Assembly (NCBI GenBank): GCA_036677445.1
Contig: JAVBWI010000002.1
Coordinates: forward strand, 62,001-126,000
Length of the DNA: 64,000 bases
Direction of reading: 5' to 3'
Source: JAVBWI01 sp036677445
Lineage (GTDB): Bacteria; Bacillota; Clostridia; Christensenellales; CAG-138
Shown here: positions 57,472 through 64,000 of the stretch, piece by piece
Position numbering within the stretch: the first letter of the stretch is position 1
Layout: each line of letters opens with the position of its first letter
Translations under genes and position numbers: made by a program
Notes under the pieces: generated by a model
The model's database searches: none
Told to the model about the DNA's origin: nothing
What the model saw: the letters and a program-made list of their open reading frames with translations, nothing else

Positions 57472-58284
57472 TCAATACGTTTCAGGCGAAAGCTGATACA
57501 GATCCGTACGCCGGTTGGCACGTACGGGAATGCTGTAACGCATTTCCTCCAGCAGCGCCGGATTCAGCTCTACGATCGCAAGAGCCTCTTCCTCTGCGCA
57601 GTCGTGCAGCACAGCCCCGTCCGGCGAGGCCAGCATGGAATGACCATAAGCGCTCTTTGATTGCGCGGGCGAAACCCCGGCAACAAACATCTGGTTGTCG
57701 AGCGCCCTTGCGCGCAGCAGCAACTCCCAGTGCCGGGGGCCGGTATTGCGCGCGAACGCGGCGGGCAGCGCAATCAAATCCACGCCCTGCTGCATCATCA
57801 GCCGCGGCCACTCGGGAAAGCGGATGTCGAAACAGATGGCGACGCCCGTCTTCATAGGGGCGTCGAGCAGCAGCGGGTAACCTTCGCCGCGGGTGATTGT
57901 TTCGGATTCCATAAAGCGGAATTTGCCCGGCACGTCGATATCAAACAGATGTGCCTTGCGGTATTTGCCCAGGAACGTACCGTCGGGCCCGAAGGACATG
58001 CTGGTGTTGTATACGTACCCGTCCTCGAGTTCCGGTACGGAGCCGCCTACGATATACAACCCCGTCTCCTTTGCGGTCTCACGGAGCATCTGCCCGCTTT
58101 CACCGCCCGGGCAGGGTTCCGCGGCGGGGGCGAACAGCGCGGACTGATAGGCGATGTTGAACATCTCGGGGAGTATTGCCATTTGCGCTCCGCCGTCGGC
58201 GGAGCGGCGCAGCATATCCTGCGCGCGGCGCAGGTTGTCGGCCTTATCCGTTGTGACATGCAGCTGGCACAGCGCGAGTTTCAT
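57472..58284 (-). CDS. nitrilase-superfamily carbon-nitrogen hydrolase, omega-amidase (NIT2)-like
   Basis: Cytoplasmic amidase of 270 residues. The catalytic triad is Glu40 in ILPEMFN, Lys110 in YRKAHLFDIDVPG and Cys151 in VAICFDIRFPE. The stretch KAHLFDIDVPGKF matches NIT2/omega-amidase, which hydrolyses alpha-ketoglutaramate or alpha-ketosuccinamate (metabolite repair) rather than nitriles. GGGGAGG precedes the ATG. It lies 22 bases after thrC and before a SanA-like gene; all three seem co-transcribed. Deaminated glutamine repair next to threonine synthesis is plausible. Confidence 0.88.
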   Translation of the reverse strand: MKLALCQLHVTTDKADNLRRAQDMLRRSADGGAQMAILPEMFNIAYQSALFAPAAEPCPGGESGQMLRETAKETGLYIVGGSVPELEDGYVYNTSMSFGPDGTFLGKYRKAHLFDIDVPGKFRFMESETITRGEGYPLLLDAPMKTGVAICFDIRFPEWPRLMMQQGVDLIALPAAFARNTGPRHWELLLRARALDNQMFVAGVSPAQSKSAYGHSMLASPDGAVLHDCAEEEALAIVELNPALLEEMRYSIPVRANRRTDLYQLSPETY

Positions 58285-58306
58285 AACTTCCGCCTCCCCT
58301 TTTGAT

Positions 58307-59776
58307 TTAGAGTACCTCTAAAACACGCCTTGGCATATCGCCGAGCTTACATACGATCGGGTGCAATACCGGCTTTGCGCTCAGCTCGCCGATTGCGGGG
58401 GGAACGGCGCAGCCGGTAAGCGCGCTCAGACGTTCTGCGTTTTCAAAATCATCTTCCCCGGGCGTTTCGAACGCCTGCAGCACGTCAGAGGCAAACTTGA
58501 ACGGGTTTGCGGTGGAAAGCAGCACCGTGTGCGTGCCGTCGCCTTCGCGCGTAAGGTAACGCTCGCAGACAGTCTGCGCTACGGCGGTGTGCGGGTCCAT
58601 CAAATACCTGTCCGCGTCAAAGCGGGTGCGGATGGTCTGCAATGTCGCCTGCTCGTCGCACCAGTCCGCATAGAAAAGCTGGCCGAGCGCGGCGGATACC
58701 TGTTCGCCTACCGCGTAGCGTCCATCCATAGCTAAGGACCGCATCCATGCGCGCACCTCTGCGGCGTCGCGGCTGGCGGCTTCAAACAGCAGCCGCTCAA
58801 GGTTGGAGGAAACAAGTATGTCGATCGAGCAGGACATGCTCTTATAAAACGGCCTGCGGCTGTCGTATTCGCCCTTATGGAAAAAATCCGTCAGCACGTT
58901 GTTGCGGTTGGAGGCGCATAAAAACTTTTTGACCGGCAGCCCCATGCGCTTGGCGTAATAACCGGCGAGTATATCCCCAAAATTGCCTGTGGGCACGCAG
59001 AAATTGACGGGCTCGCCGCAGGCGATGGTTTCCTGTTTGCACAGCTCCAGATACGATGCGAAATAGTACACGATCTGCGGCAGCAGGCGGCCAAAATTGA
59101 TGGAGTTTGCGGAGGAAAGCCGGTAGCCCATTTTTTCGGCCTGCCTGCGAAGGAAGGCGTCGCCGAATATGCGCTTGACGGCCGTCTGCGCGTCGTCGAA
59201 GTTGCCTTCCACGCCGCATACATGTACGTTTTTGCCCTCCTGCGTCACCATTTGCAGCCACTGCGCGCGGCTGACGCCGCCGTGCGGATAAAATACCTGC
59301 ACCGCCGTACCCGGCACATCGCAAAAGCCTGCGAGCGCAGCCTTGCCCGTATCGCCCGAAGTGGCGACGAGTATATAGACCTTTTTATCCTCTCCTGTGC
59401 GCAGTATGGAATCGCGCATCAAATACGGCAGCATCTGCAGCGCCATATCCTTAAAAGCCAGCGTGGGGCCGTGCCAAAGCTCCAGCACGCTTTCGGCTTT
59501 GCCAAGGGGCATGGTGGGTGCCACTGCAGGCGTATCGAATTTTTCCCCATAGGCCGCCCGAATAAAGCCCCTGAGCGCTTCTTCCGGCGTATCGATATAC
59601 GGCCGCATTACTGCAAGCGCAATGGCGCGGTAATCGCCGGCATAGGGCAATAGCGTATCGACGGCGACCGCCGGGAACTGCGCGGGCACATACAGCCCGC
59701 CCAGCGGGCAGATGCCCTGCACAATAGCCTCTGCGGCGGATACGGCATCCCCGCCGCGTGTGCTGACGTATTGCAT
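58307..59776 (-). CDS. thrC: threonine synthase
   Basis: PLP enzyme of 489 residues, the last step of threonine biosynthesis (O-phosphohomoserine to threonine and phosphate). The N-terminus MQYVSTRGGDAVSAAEAIVQ and GGLYVPAQFP are typical. The Schiff-base Lys109 is in ELWHGPTLAFKDMALQ, the phosphate loop is VATSGDTGKAA, and PTGNFGDILAGYYAKRMGLP is the family's PLP ring site. It is the longer type common in Firmicutes. AAGGAGG precedes the ATG, 17 bases after a terminator-like stem with T5 that may attenuate it. No other thr genes are nearby. Confidence 0.95.
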   Translation of the reverse strand: MQYVSTRGGDAVSAAEAIVQGICPLGGLYVPAQFPAVAVDTLLPYAGDYRAIALAVMRPYIDTPEEALRGFIRAAYGEKFDTPAVAPTMPLGKAESVLELWHGPTLAFKDMALQMLPYLMRDSILRTGEDKKVYILVATSGDTGKAALAGFCDVPGTAVQVFYPHGGVSRAQWLQMVTQEGKNVHVCGVEGNFDDAQTAVKRIFGDAFLRRQAEKMGYRLSSANSINFGRLLPQIVYYFASYLELCKQETIACGEPVNFCVPTGNFGDILAGYYAKRMGLPVKKFLCASNRNNVLTDFFHKGEYDSRRPFYKSMSCSIDILVSSNLERLLFEAASRDAAEVRAWMRSLAMDGRYAVGEQVSAALGQLFYADWCDEQATLQTIRTRFDADRYLMDPHTAVAQTVCERYLTREGDGTHTVLLSTANPFKFASDVLQAFETPGEDDFENAERLSALTGCAVPPAIGELSAKPVLHPIVCKLGDMPRRVLEVL

Positions 59777-59793
59777 GGAACCTCCTTGATTTT

Positions 59794-59840
59794 AAAAAGG
59801 GCTGCCCGCGCGGGCAAACAATACCGCAGGGGACAGCCCT
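59794..59840 (-). terminator. terminator/attenuator just upstream of thrC
   Basis: On the minus strand AGGGCTG and CAGCCCT close a stem with an inner GCCCGCGCGGGC palindrome, followed by TTTTT. Its tail ends 17 bases before the thrC start, leaving no room for a promoter after it. It either ends the P-loop gene transcript or regulates thrC by attenuation. Confidence 0.6.
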
Positions 59841-59868
59841 GAATGTTAGTTCAGAACGTACGCGGGGT

Positions 59869-60279
59869 TCAGAATATGAACTCCTTCAAGAATGCGGGTG
59901 CACTTCCGGGGTTCCCGCAGATACTGATGGTGATATTGAGCTTACAGTCCTCGGCGAATTTTTTGAGTTGTTCGAACAGCCCTTCCAGCGTGTGCAGATC
60001 ATGATGTACGATCTTCAAGAAGCCGTCGATGAACAGGTGTTCCAGGTCGAAATCCTGCGCGGCGATACCGCACAAAAAGCCGTAGAACATTTTGGGACCG
60101 TCGATACTGAAGCGCGAAGCATCTATAAAACGAATCTCGCGCCTGACCTCGAACATGTACTGGCTGTCATCATCGATAAACACGACGCTCCCCTTGGCAT
60201 GCTTGATTTCGCCGTTCGCCAGATCGATGATCCGCTTGGTCTTACCTGCTCCTTTTTCGCCGAAGATCACTCGTATCAA
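59869..60279 (-). CDS. small P-loop ATP-binding protein, unknown function
   Basis: 136 residues. Walker A GEKGAGKT is at residues 7-14, right after strand 1 (MIRVIF). A Walker-B-like hydrophobic strand with DLEHLFIDGFLK follows near residue 80, then a helix (LEGLFEQLKKFAEDCKLN) and a strand NITISICGNP, which resembles a sensor/motif strand. Similar small proteins in Clostridia are sometimes called PilT-like or twitching-motility proteins without evidence. The start is TTG at 60279, supported by GGAGGGG upstream. It lies upstream of thrC. It could be a single-domain kinase or a nucleotide-dependent regulator. Confidence 0.78.
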   Translation of the reverse strand: MIRVIFGEKGAGKTKRIIDLANGEIKHAKGSVVFIDDDSQYMFEVRREIRFIDASRFSIDGPKMFYGFLCGIAAQDFDLEHLFIDGFLKIVHHDLHTLEGLFEQLKKFAEDCKLNITISICGNPGSAPAFLKEFIF

Positions 60280-60403
60280 GGTAAACCCCTCCTTTTCGTT
60301 GTGGATGTTCTGTTTTTATTATACCCCGCTTATTCGGTCGGCGGCAAGTGAAATTCCCGTGTACTTTCTGCGGCGCGGGGGTGCTTATGTAACTGAATGC
60401 CCA

Positions 60404-62914
60404 TTACCGGTGCTTTTTGCGGGCAAAAAGCTTATAGACTTCAAACCACAGCACGGAAGCGGCGGCAAGAAGCAGTGAAAGCAAAAGCTGCAGGGCCGAA
60501 AGCGGCGCAAGCTTCAAGAATCCGCACAGGGGCGTATAAAGCGTAAGCGCCAGCCCCAGCAGCGTGCCGATATGCACCGCCCACATGACAGGGTCGCGCA
60601 GGATCTGCTTCGCGGTGCGCCAGGCCGGTTGGAGCCGGGAGCTGTTGACATGTACCAGAAAGAGGTTCGCAAGCAGCAGTACGCACAGCCCCATCGCCCG
60701 CGCAACCGTGGCGCCGCCGCCTTGGGCCAGTACGGTGAGATACGCGCCGAACGCCGCGGCGAAAAGCGTCAATCCCTGCAGCGCGCGAAGGCCCAGCGAT
60801 TTCATGGAGATGAGCGGTTCCCCCGGCTTTCGCGGAGCGCGCAGCATAATATCCTGCTCCGCGGGCTGGCGCTCCAGCACGATGGAGCAGGTTGGGTCGA
60901 TCACAAGCTCCAGCAGCACCACATGCAGCGGCAGCAGCAAAAGGCTTTCGGGCGGAATGCCGAGCATGGGCGCTATGAGCGCGATAAGCGCGATCGGTAT
61001 GTGTATAATGAACACATACCCCACCGCTTTTTGGATGTTGTCGTAAATACGCCTGCCGTCACGCACGGTGGAGACGATGGTGGAAAAATTGTCGTCGAGC
61101 AGTATCAGATCCGCGGCTTCGCGCGCGACCTCGGAGCCGCGCTTGCCCATGGCAATGCCGATATCCGCGTATTTGAGCGCAGGCGCATCGTTGACGCCGT
61201 CGCCGGTCATGGCCACGACCTCTCCGTTTTTCTTAAGTGCCTGCACGATACGCGTTTTGTGCGCGGGGATCACCCTTGCGAACAGGTTCACATGGCGGAC
61301 GCGCTCGCACAATTCGTCGTCCGTGAGTGCGTCCAGGTCATCGCCGGTCAGCACGCCGCCGTGCTGCAGGCCGATCTTTTCGGCGATGCTTTGCGCGGTC
61401 TTTGCGCTATCGCCCGTGATCATCACGACGCGGATGCCCGCGCGAACGCACGCCTCGATATCATAGCGCACCGAGTCGCGCGGCGGGTCCGCCAGCCCGA
61501 TGATGCCGCACAGAGTCAGCGTACAATCGGAAAGCGTGTCGGGGACGTCGGTCTCGGCGGGCAATATCCGCTCGCCTACCGCGATGACGCGCAGGCCCTC
61601 TGCGGCCATGTTGGCCGCCTGCTGCTGCGCGGTCTTCCTTTCTTCCTCAGAAAGGCCGCACAAGGCAATCAACTGCTCGGGGGAGCCCTTTGCCGCCACA
61701 ATACGCATACCGTCGTGCCGCCAAACATGGCCCATCATCTTTTGCTCGTTGGTGAAGGCATATTCCTCTATCAGCGTGCCGCCGAACAGGTGGTCGCGGG
61801 TGATGCCGTGCTCCTCACAGTGCGCGAGCATGGCCTGCTCCATGGGATCGTAAGCGTCGGATTCGCAGGCGAGCCCCATTGTCTCCAGCAGCCGGTCTTC
61901 GTCGCCCAAGAAAGCCCAATGTTCCTGTACCCGCATGCGGTTCATGGTGATGGTGCCCGTCTTATCCACACACAGCACGGATACCGCCCCCAACGTTTCC
62001 ACGGAGGGCAGCCTGCGCACCAGCGCCTGGCGTTTGCTTAGCCGCCACGCGCCCATGGAAAGGAATACGGCGAGTATGACGGGAAACTCCTCCGGTATCA
62101 TCGCCATGGCCAGCGTGATGCCCGCTAGCACGCTGGAAATGAGGCGCGCGGAAAACGCCTGCCCGGGCAATTGCAGGTAGGTGATGGCGCTGACCAGTAA
62201 AAACAGCGAAGCGGCAATGACCGCGCAAAGCTGCACCAATTTCGCGATCTGCTTCTGCAAGGGGGTAGGGGTATCGGGGGCCGCGGCCGTATCCCTGCCG
62301 ATTTTCCCGTATTCGGTGGAAGTGCCGATGCGTTCGACCCTGACTGCGCCGGTGCCCTGGGTTACCAATGTGCCCGCATAGGCGTAGTCCGTGCGCCAGC
62401 GCGAATCGGAAGATTCGCCGTTCGTGGTTTTCCAGACGCCCTCCGGTTCGCCGGTCAGGGTGGATTCATCCACCCGAAGGTCGTGGCAGCGCAATATGAC
62501 GCCGTCGGCGGGAATCTTCACGCCCTCATGGAGAAGCATCAAATCGCCCGGCACGAGGTCCGCGCTTAAAATGGTGCATTCTGCCCCGTCCCGCAATACC
62601 GTTACGCGCGGCGCGGAAAGGTCGCGCAGCGCGCGCAGCGTTTTATCTGTTTTCCATGTCTGCACGATGTCGATGCCGATCACGCCCAGCACGAACAGCA
62701 GCATGACCGCGCCGTCGCGCGGCTCGCCCAGGAAGAAATAGATCACCGCCGCGCAAAGCAGCAGCAAAAACATAGGCTCGCCCGCAATGCGCAGCGCCTG
62801 TCGAAAAAAACCGATGCGTTTTTCCTGCGTGAGCTCATTTTTGCCGTGTTTTGCCTGCAGCGCGCGCGCCTCTTCGCTCGTAAGCCCCTGATAGAATTCG
62901 TTTTGTTGTGGCAT
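60404..62914 (-). CDS. cation-transporting P-type ATPase (P2 type)
   Basis: Membrane ion pump of 836 residues. Order: N-terminal cation-ATPase domain (LTSEEARALQAKHGKNEL), paired helices, actuator domain with TLTGE (near 152-156), PEEFP in helix M4 (Pro274-Pro278, where calcium pumps have PEGLP), phosphorylated Asp317 in CVDKTGT, nucleotide domain with MMGHVWRHDG and KGSPEQL, hinge VAMTGDGVNDAPALK, and six C-terminal helices. The PEEFP variant occurs in a group of bacterial P2 pumps whose ion is not settled (calcium or magnesium are likely). GGGGGT precedes the ATG at 62914. Confidence 0.92.
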   Translation of the reverse strand: MPQQNEFYQGLTSEEARALQAKHGKNELTQEKRIGFFRQALRIAGEPMFLLLLCAAVIYFFLGEPRDGAVMLLFVLGVIGIDIVQTWKTDKTLRALRDLSAPRVTVLRDGAECTILSADLVPGDLMLLHEGVKIPADGVILRCHDLRVDESTLTGEPEGVWKTTNGESSDSRWRTDYAYAGTLVTQGTGAVRVERIGTSTEYGKIGRDTAAAPDTPTPLQKQIAKLVQLCAVIAASLFLLVSAITYLQLPGQAFSARLISSVLAGITLAMAMIPEEFPVILAVFLSMGAWRLSKRQALVRRLPSVETLGAVSVLCVDKTGTITMNRMRVQEHWAFLGDEDRLLETMGLACESDAYDPMEQAMLAHCEEHGITRDHLFGGTLIEEYAFTNEQKMMGHVWRHDGMRIVAAKGSPEQLIALCGLSEEERKTAQQQAANMAAEGLRVIAVGERILPAETDVPDTLSDCTLTLCGIIGLADPPRDSVRYDIEACVRAGIRVVMITGDSAKTAQSIAEKIGLQHGGVLTGDDLDALTDDELCERVRHVNLFARVIPAHKTRIVQALKKNGEVVAMTGDGVNDAPALKYADIGIAMGKRGSEVAREAADLILLDDNFSTIVSTVRDGRRIYDNIQKAVGYVFIIHIPIALIALIAPMLGIPPESLLLLPLHVVLLELVIDPTCSIVLERQPAEQDIMLRAPRKPGEPLISMKSLGLRALQGLTLFAAAFGAYLTVLAQGGGATVARAMGLCVLLLANLFLVHVNSSRLQPAWRTAKQILRDPVMWAVHIGTLLGLALTLYTPLCGFLKLAPLSALQLLLSLLLAAASVLWFEVYKLFARKKHR

Positions 62915-63335
62915 AAGCGTACCCCCAAACGTCGAAATAGGATACCTTCGCACCATGCCCGCATATAGATATGTTCCCGGAGAGGTAAAAAAATACACAC
63001 CCGCGGAACATACCACTGTCCCGCAGATGTGTTTTCGGCTCATCTGCTGCCGCGTAAAGCGCGGCCCGGCCCCACGAACCTTACGGTCCATCGCCTGCTC
63101 AGTTTGTACTGTTGATATGCGTACCCCGAAAGGTACGTTGCAGTGCAAAGAGATCATATGCATCTTATCGGCCAAAGCGCCCGTTTGTCAAGGCTAACAT
63201 TTTTCGGTTTTAGGGAAAATATAGAAAATTCTATATGTGCGGCATGGCGACTGATTTGAATATCCCATGCATTGCCATTCGTAAGCCTGCGCAGTATACT
63301 TGTAGCAGAAATCGGATGCGAAAGGGGACGGCAAC

Positions 63336-63581
63336 ATGAACGAAGCGAGATATCTGTGCACCGCGCACGACGAAGCGCAGGCGGGCCTTTTGGCAGGCGT
63401 GCTTGAAAACGCCGGCATCCCATATACCATCAAACACCCCGGCGCGGGTTCGATTTATGGCAGCGCGGCGCTCTTCGGCGTGGAACTGTATGTTCCGGCG
63501 AGTGGGTATGAAGAAGCCAAGGCACTTATGGACGGTTGCTTCACGCAAACGCAGGAGCTCGACGAGCAGGAAATCTATTAG
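63336..63581 (+). CDS. DUF2007 (putative signal-transducing) protein
   Basis: Eighty-one residues. The sequence opens YLCTAHDEAQAGLLAGVLEN, then AGIPYTIKHPGAGSIYGS, and ends in ELYVPASGYEEAKALMDGCF, the pattern of DUF2007 domains: an ACT/ferredoxin-like fold related to PII-type signal proteins. These proteins have no established function. AAAGGGGA precedes the ATG. It stands alone; repeat copy 4 begins about 50 bases past its stop, on the same side relative to the gene as the other copies. Confidence 0.85.
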   Translation: MNEARYLCTAHDEAQAGLLAGVLENAGIPYTIKHPGAGSIYGSAALFGVELYVPASGYEEAKALMDGCFTQTQELDEQEIY

Positions 63582-63632
63582 AACCAATTCTGTAAAGCAA
63601 AACAGCCCCCAAGCACAACGGTTTGGGAACTT

Positions 63633-63856
63633 CAGAGTGTCAAAAGAGTCTTTGATGTCTAGCAAACTACTGCCGCAATAGGCTTCATTCGCGAGCGGCG
63701 GCATGTACGGCGCGAGCGCAAAGCCTTGCGTCGCAAGGCTTTCCCTGCAGGAACCGCCGGTCCTCGGCGGGAGACTCCTCGGACACTAGGCCTGCGGGCC
63801 GTCGCCGCCATCAAAGATGCAGGCGGTTCCTGCAGTTACTTTTTCCAGACAGCTGA
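63633..63856 (-). repeat. hairpin-chain repeat element, copy 4 (inverted, divergent)
   Basis: About 224 bp in the opposite orientation. Read on the minus strand it opens CAGCTGTCTGGAAAAAGT, has a CAGGAACCGCC..GGCGGTTCCTG stem with a large inner loop, then GGAAAGCCTTGCG with its complement, a CGCCGTACATG-type segment, and ends with GACACTCTG. The order and ends match copies 1-3, though several modules are lost or replaced. No flanking duplication is clear. Confidence 0.65.
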
Positions 63857-64000
63857 CGAACCCTCTCCTTTGGGGGTGTGGGCGATCGCAATTCCCCACA
63901 TTCAATCCGATTTGATGGCATGTGCGTCAAATCGGCGAGGAAATGCCGCCATGTGCGGCATTTCAACCTACAGAAATCCGCTGACAAAGTCCGCAGGACT
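63857..64000. other. right-edge non-coding region with further palindromes
   Basis: No gene. Two perfect stems are visible: CCGATTTGA/TCAAATCGG (63907-63935) and AAATGCCGC/GCGGCATTT (63941-63963). They differ in sequence from the four-copy element but continue its style of serial hairpins. The window ends inside this region. Confidence 0.45.

Noticed and set aside
60572..62041. 489-codon open frame on the plus strand opposite the P-type ATPase (and similar long antisense frames opposite the MCP, DeoC and dehydrogenase genes)
   Set aside because: GC-rich codon use leaves antisense frames open. Compositions are Arg/His/Gly-rich and no start has a ribosome site, whereas the sense strand carries all family motifs.

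Overview
The window looks like a chromosome segment of an anaerobic, sporulation-lineage Firmicute (Clostridia; possibly Christensenellales or a neighbouring gut lineage). Pointers are two oxygen-sensitive glycyl-radical enzymes with their activases, strong AGGAGG ribosome-binding sites, lipoprotein-type (not periplasmic) sugar-binding proteins, a YlxP/DUF503 protein and a collagen-like GPT-repeat protein of the kind found on spore surfaces. The DNA is moderately GC-rich. The genus cannot be named from sequence reading alone. No rRNA, tRNA, CRISPR array, transposase or phage gene was seen.

Layout. (A) 0.2-7.7 kb: PfkB sugar kinase, divergent LacI regulator, an MglBAC-type galactose/glucose ABC transporter with a clear promoter/operator, a 70-residue membrane protein and a cupin. 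(B) 7.8-10.8 kb: DUF503 protein and a chemoreceptor. (C) 11.5-18.5 kb: three Gfo/Idh/MocA dehydrogenases, deoC, a TIM-barrel isomerase, a ROK kinase and a DeoR regulator. (D) 18.7-23.6 kb: nanE-like epimerase, glycyl-radical enzyme, its activase and manA. (E) 23.7-28.3 kb: a Gld-type ABC exporter with two auxiliary membrane proteins. (F) 28.5-42.4 kb: ROK repressor, two dehydrogenases, a second activase/glycyl-radical enzyme pair, an isomerase, a complete four-gene ribose-type ABC importer and another isomerase. (G) 42.5-51.8 kb: MFS and EamA transporters, PIG-L deacetylase, and an operon of dehydrogenase, two isomerases, NagB-like deaminase and old-yellow-enzyme reductase. (H) 51.9-63.6 kb: housekeeping and envelope genes (XRE regulator, glycerol-1-phosphate dehydrogenase family, collagen-like protein, SanA/YdcF, omega-amidase-like nitrilase, thrC, P-loop protein, P-type cation ATPase, DUF2007).

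Together A, C, D, F and G form a catabolic island for unusual sugars or polyols: import, NAD(P)-dependent oxidation by Gfo/Idh/MocA enzymes, isomerisation by xylose-isomerase-like barrels, phosphorylation by PfkB/ROK kinases, aldol cleavage (DeoC) and, in two operons, a radical step. The radical enzymes sit among sugar genes rather than in known choline, glycerol or taurine contexts. One lacks the Glu two residues after the thiyl Cys that marks the dehydratases.

The most striking non-coding signal is a family of four dispersed elements (60-257, 11115-11413, 56333-56713 and, inverted, 63633-63856). Each is a chain of hairpins whose stems differ between copies by compensatory changes. Each lies at the 3' end of a gene in the same orientation relative to that gene, and three are bracketed by imperfect direct duplications of the local sequence. 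I do not recognise the family. A second hairpin chain of different sequence lies at 42354-42482.
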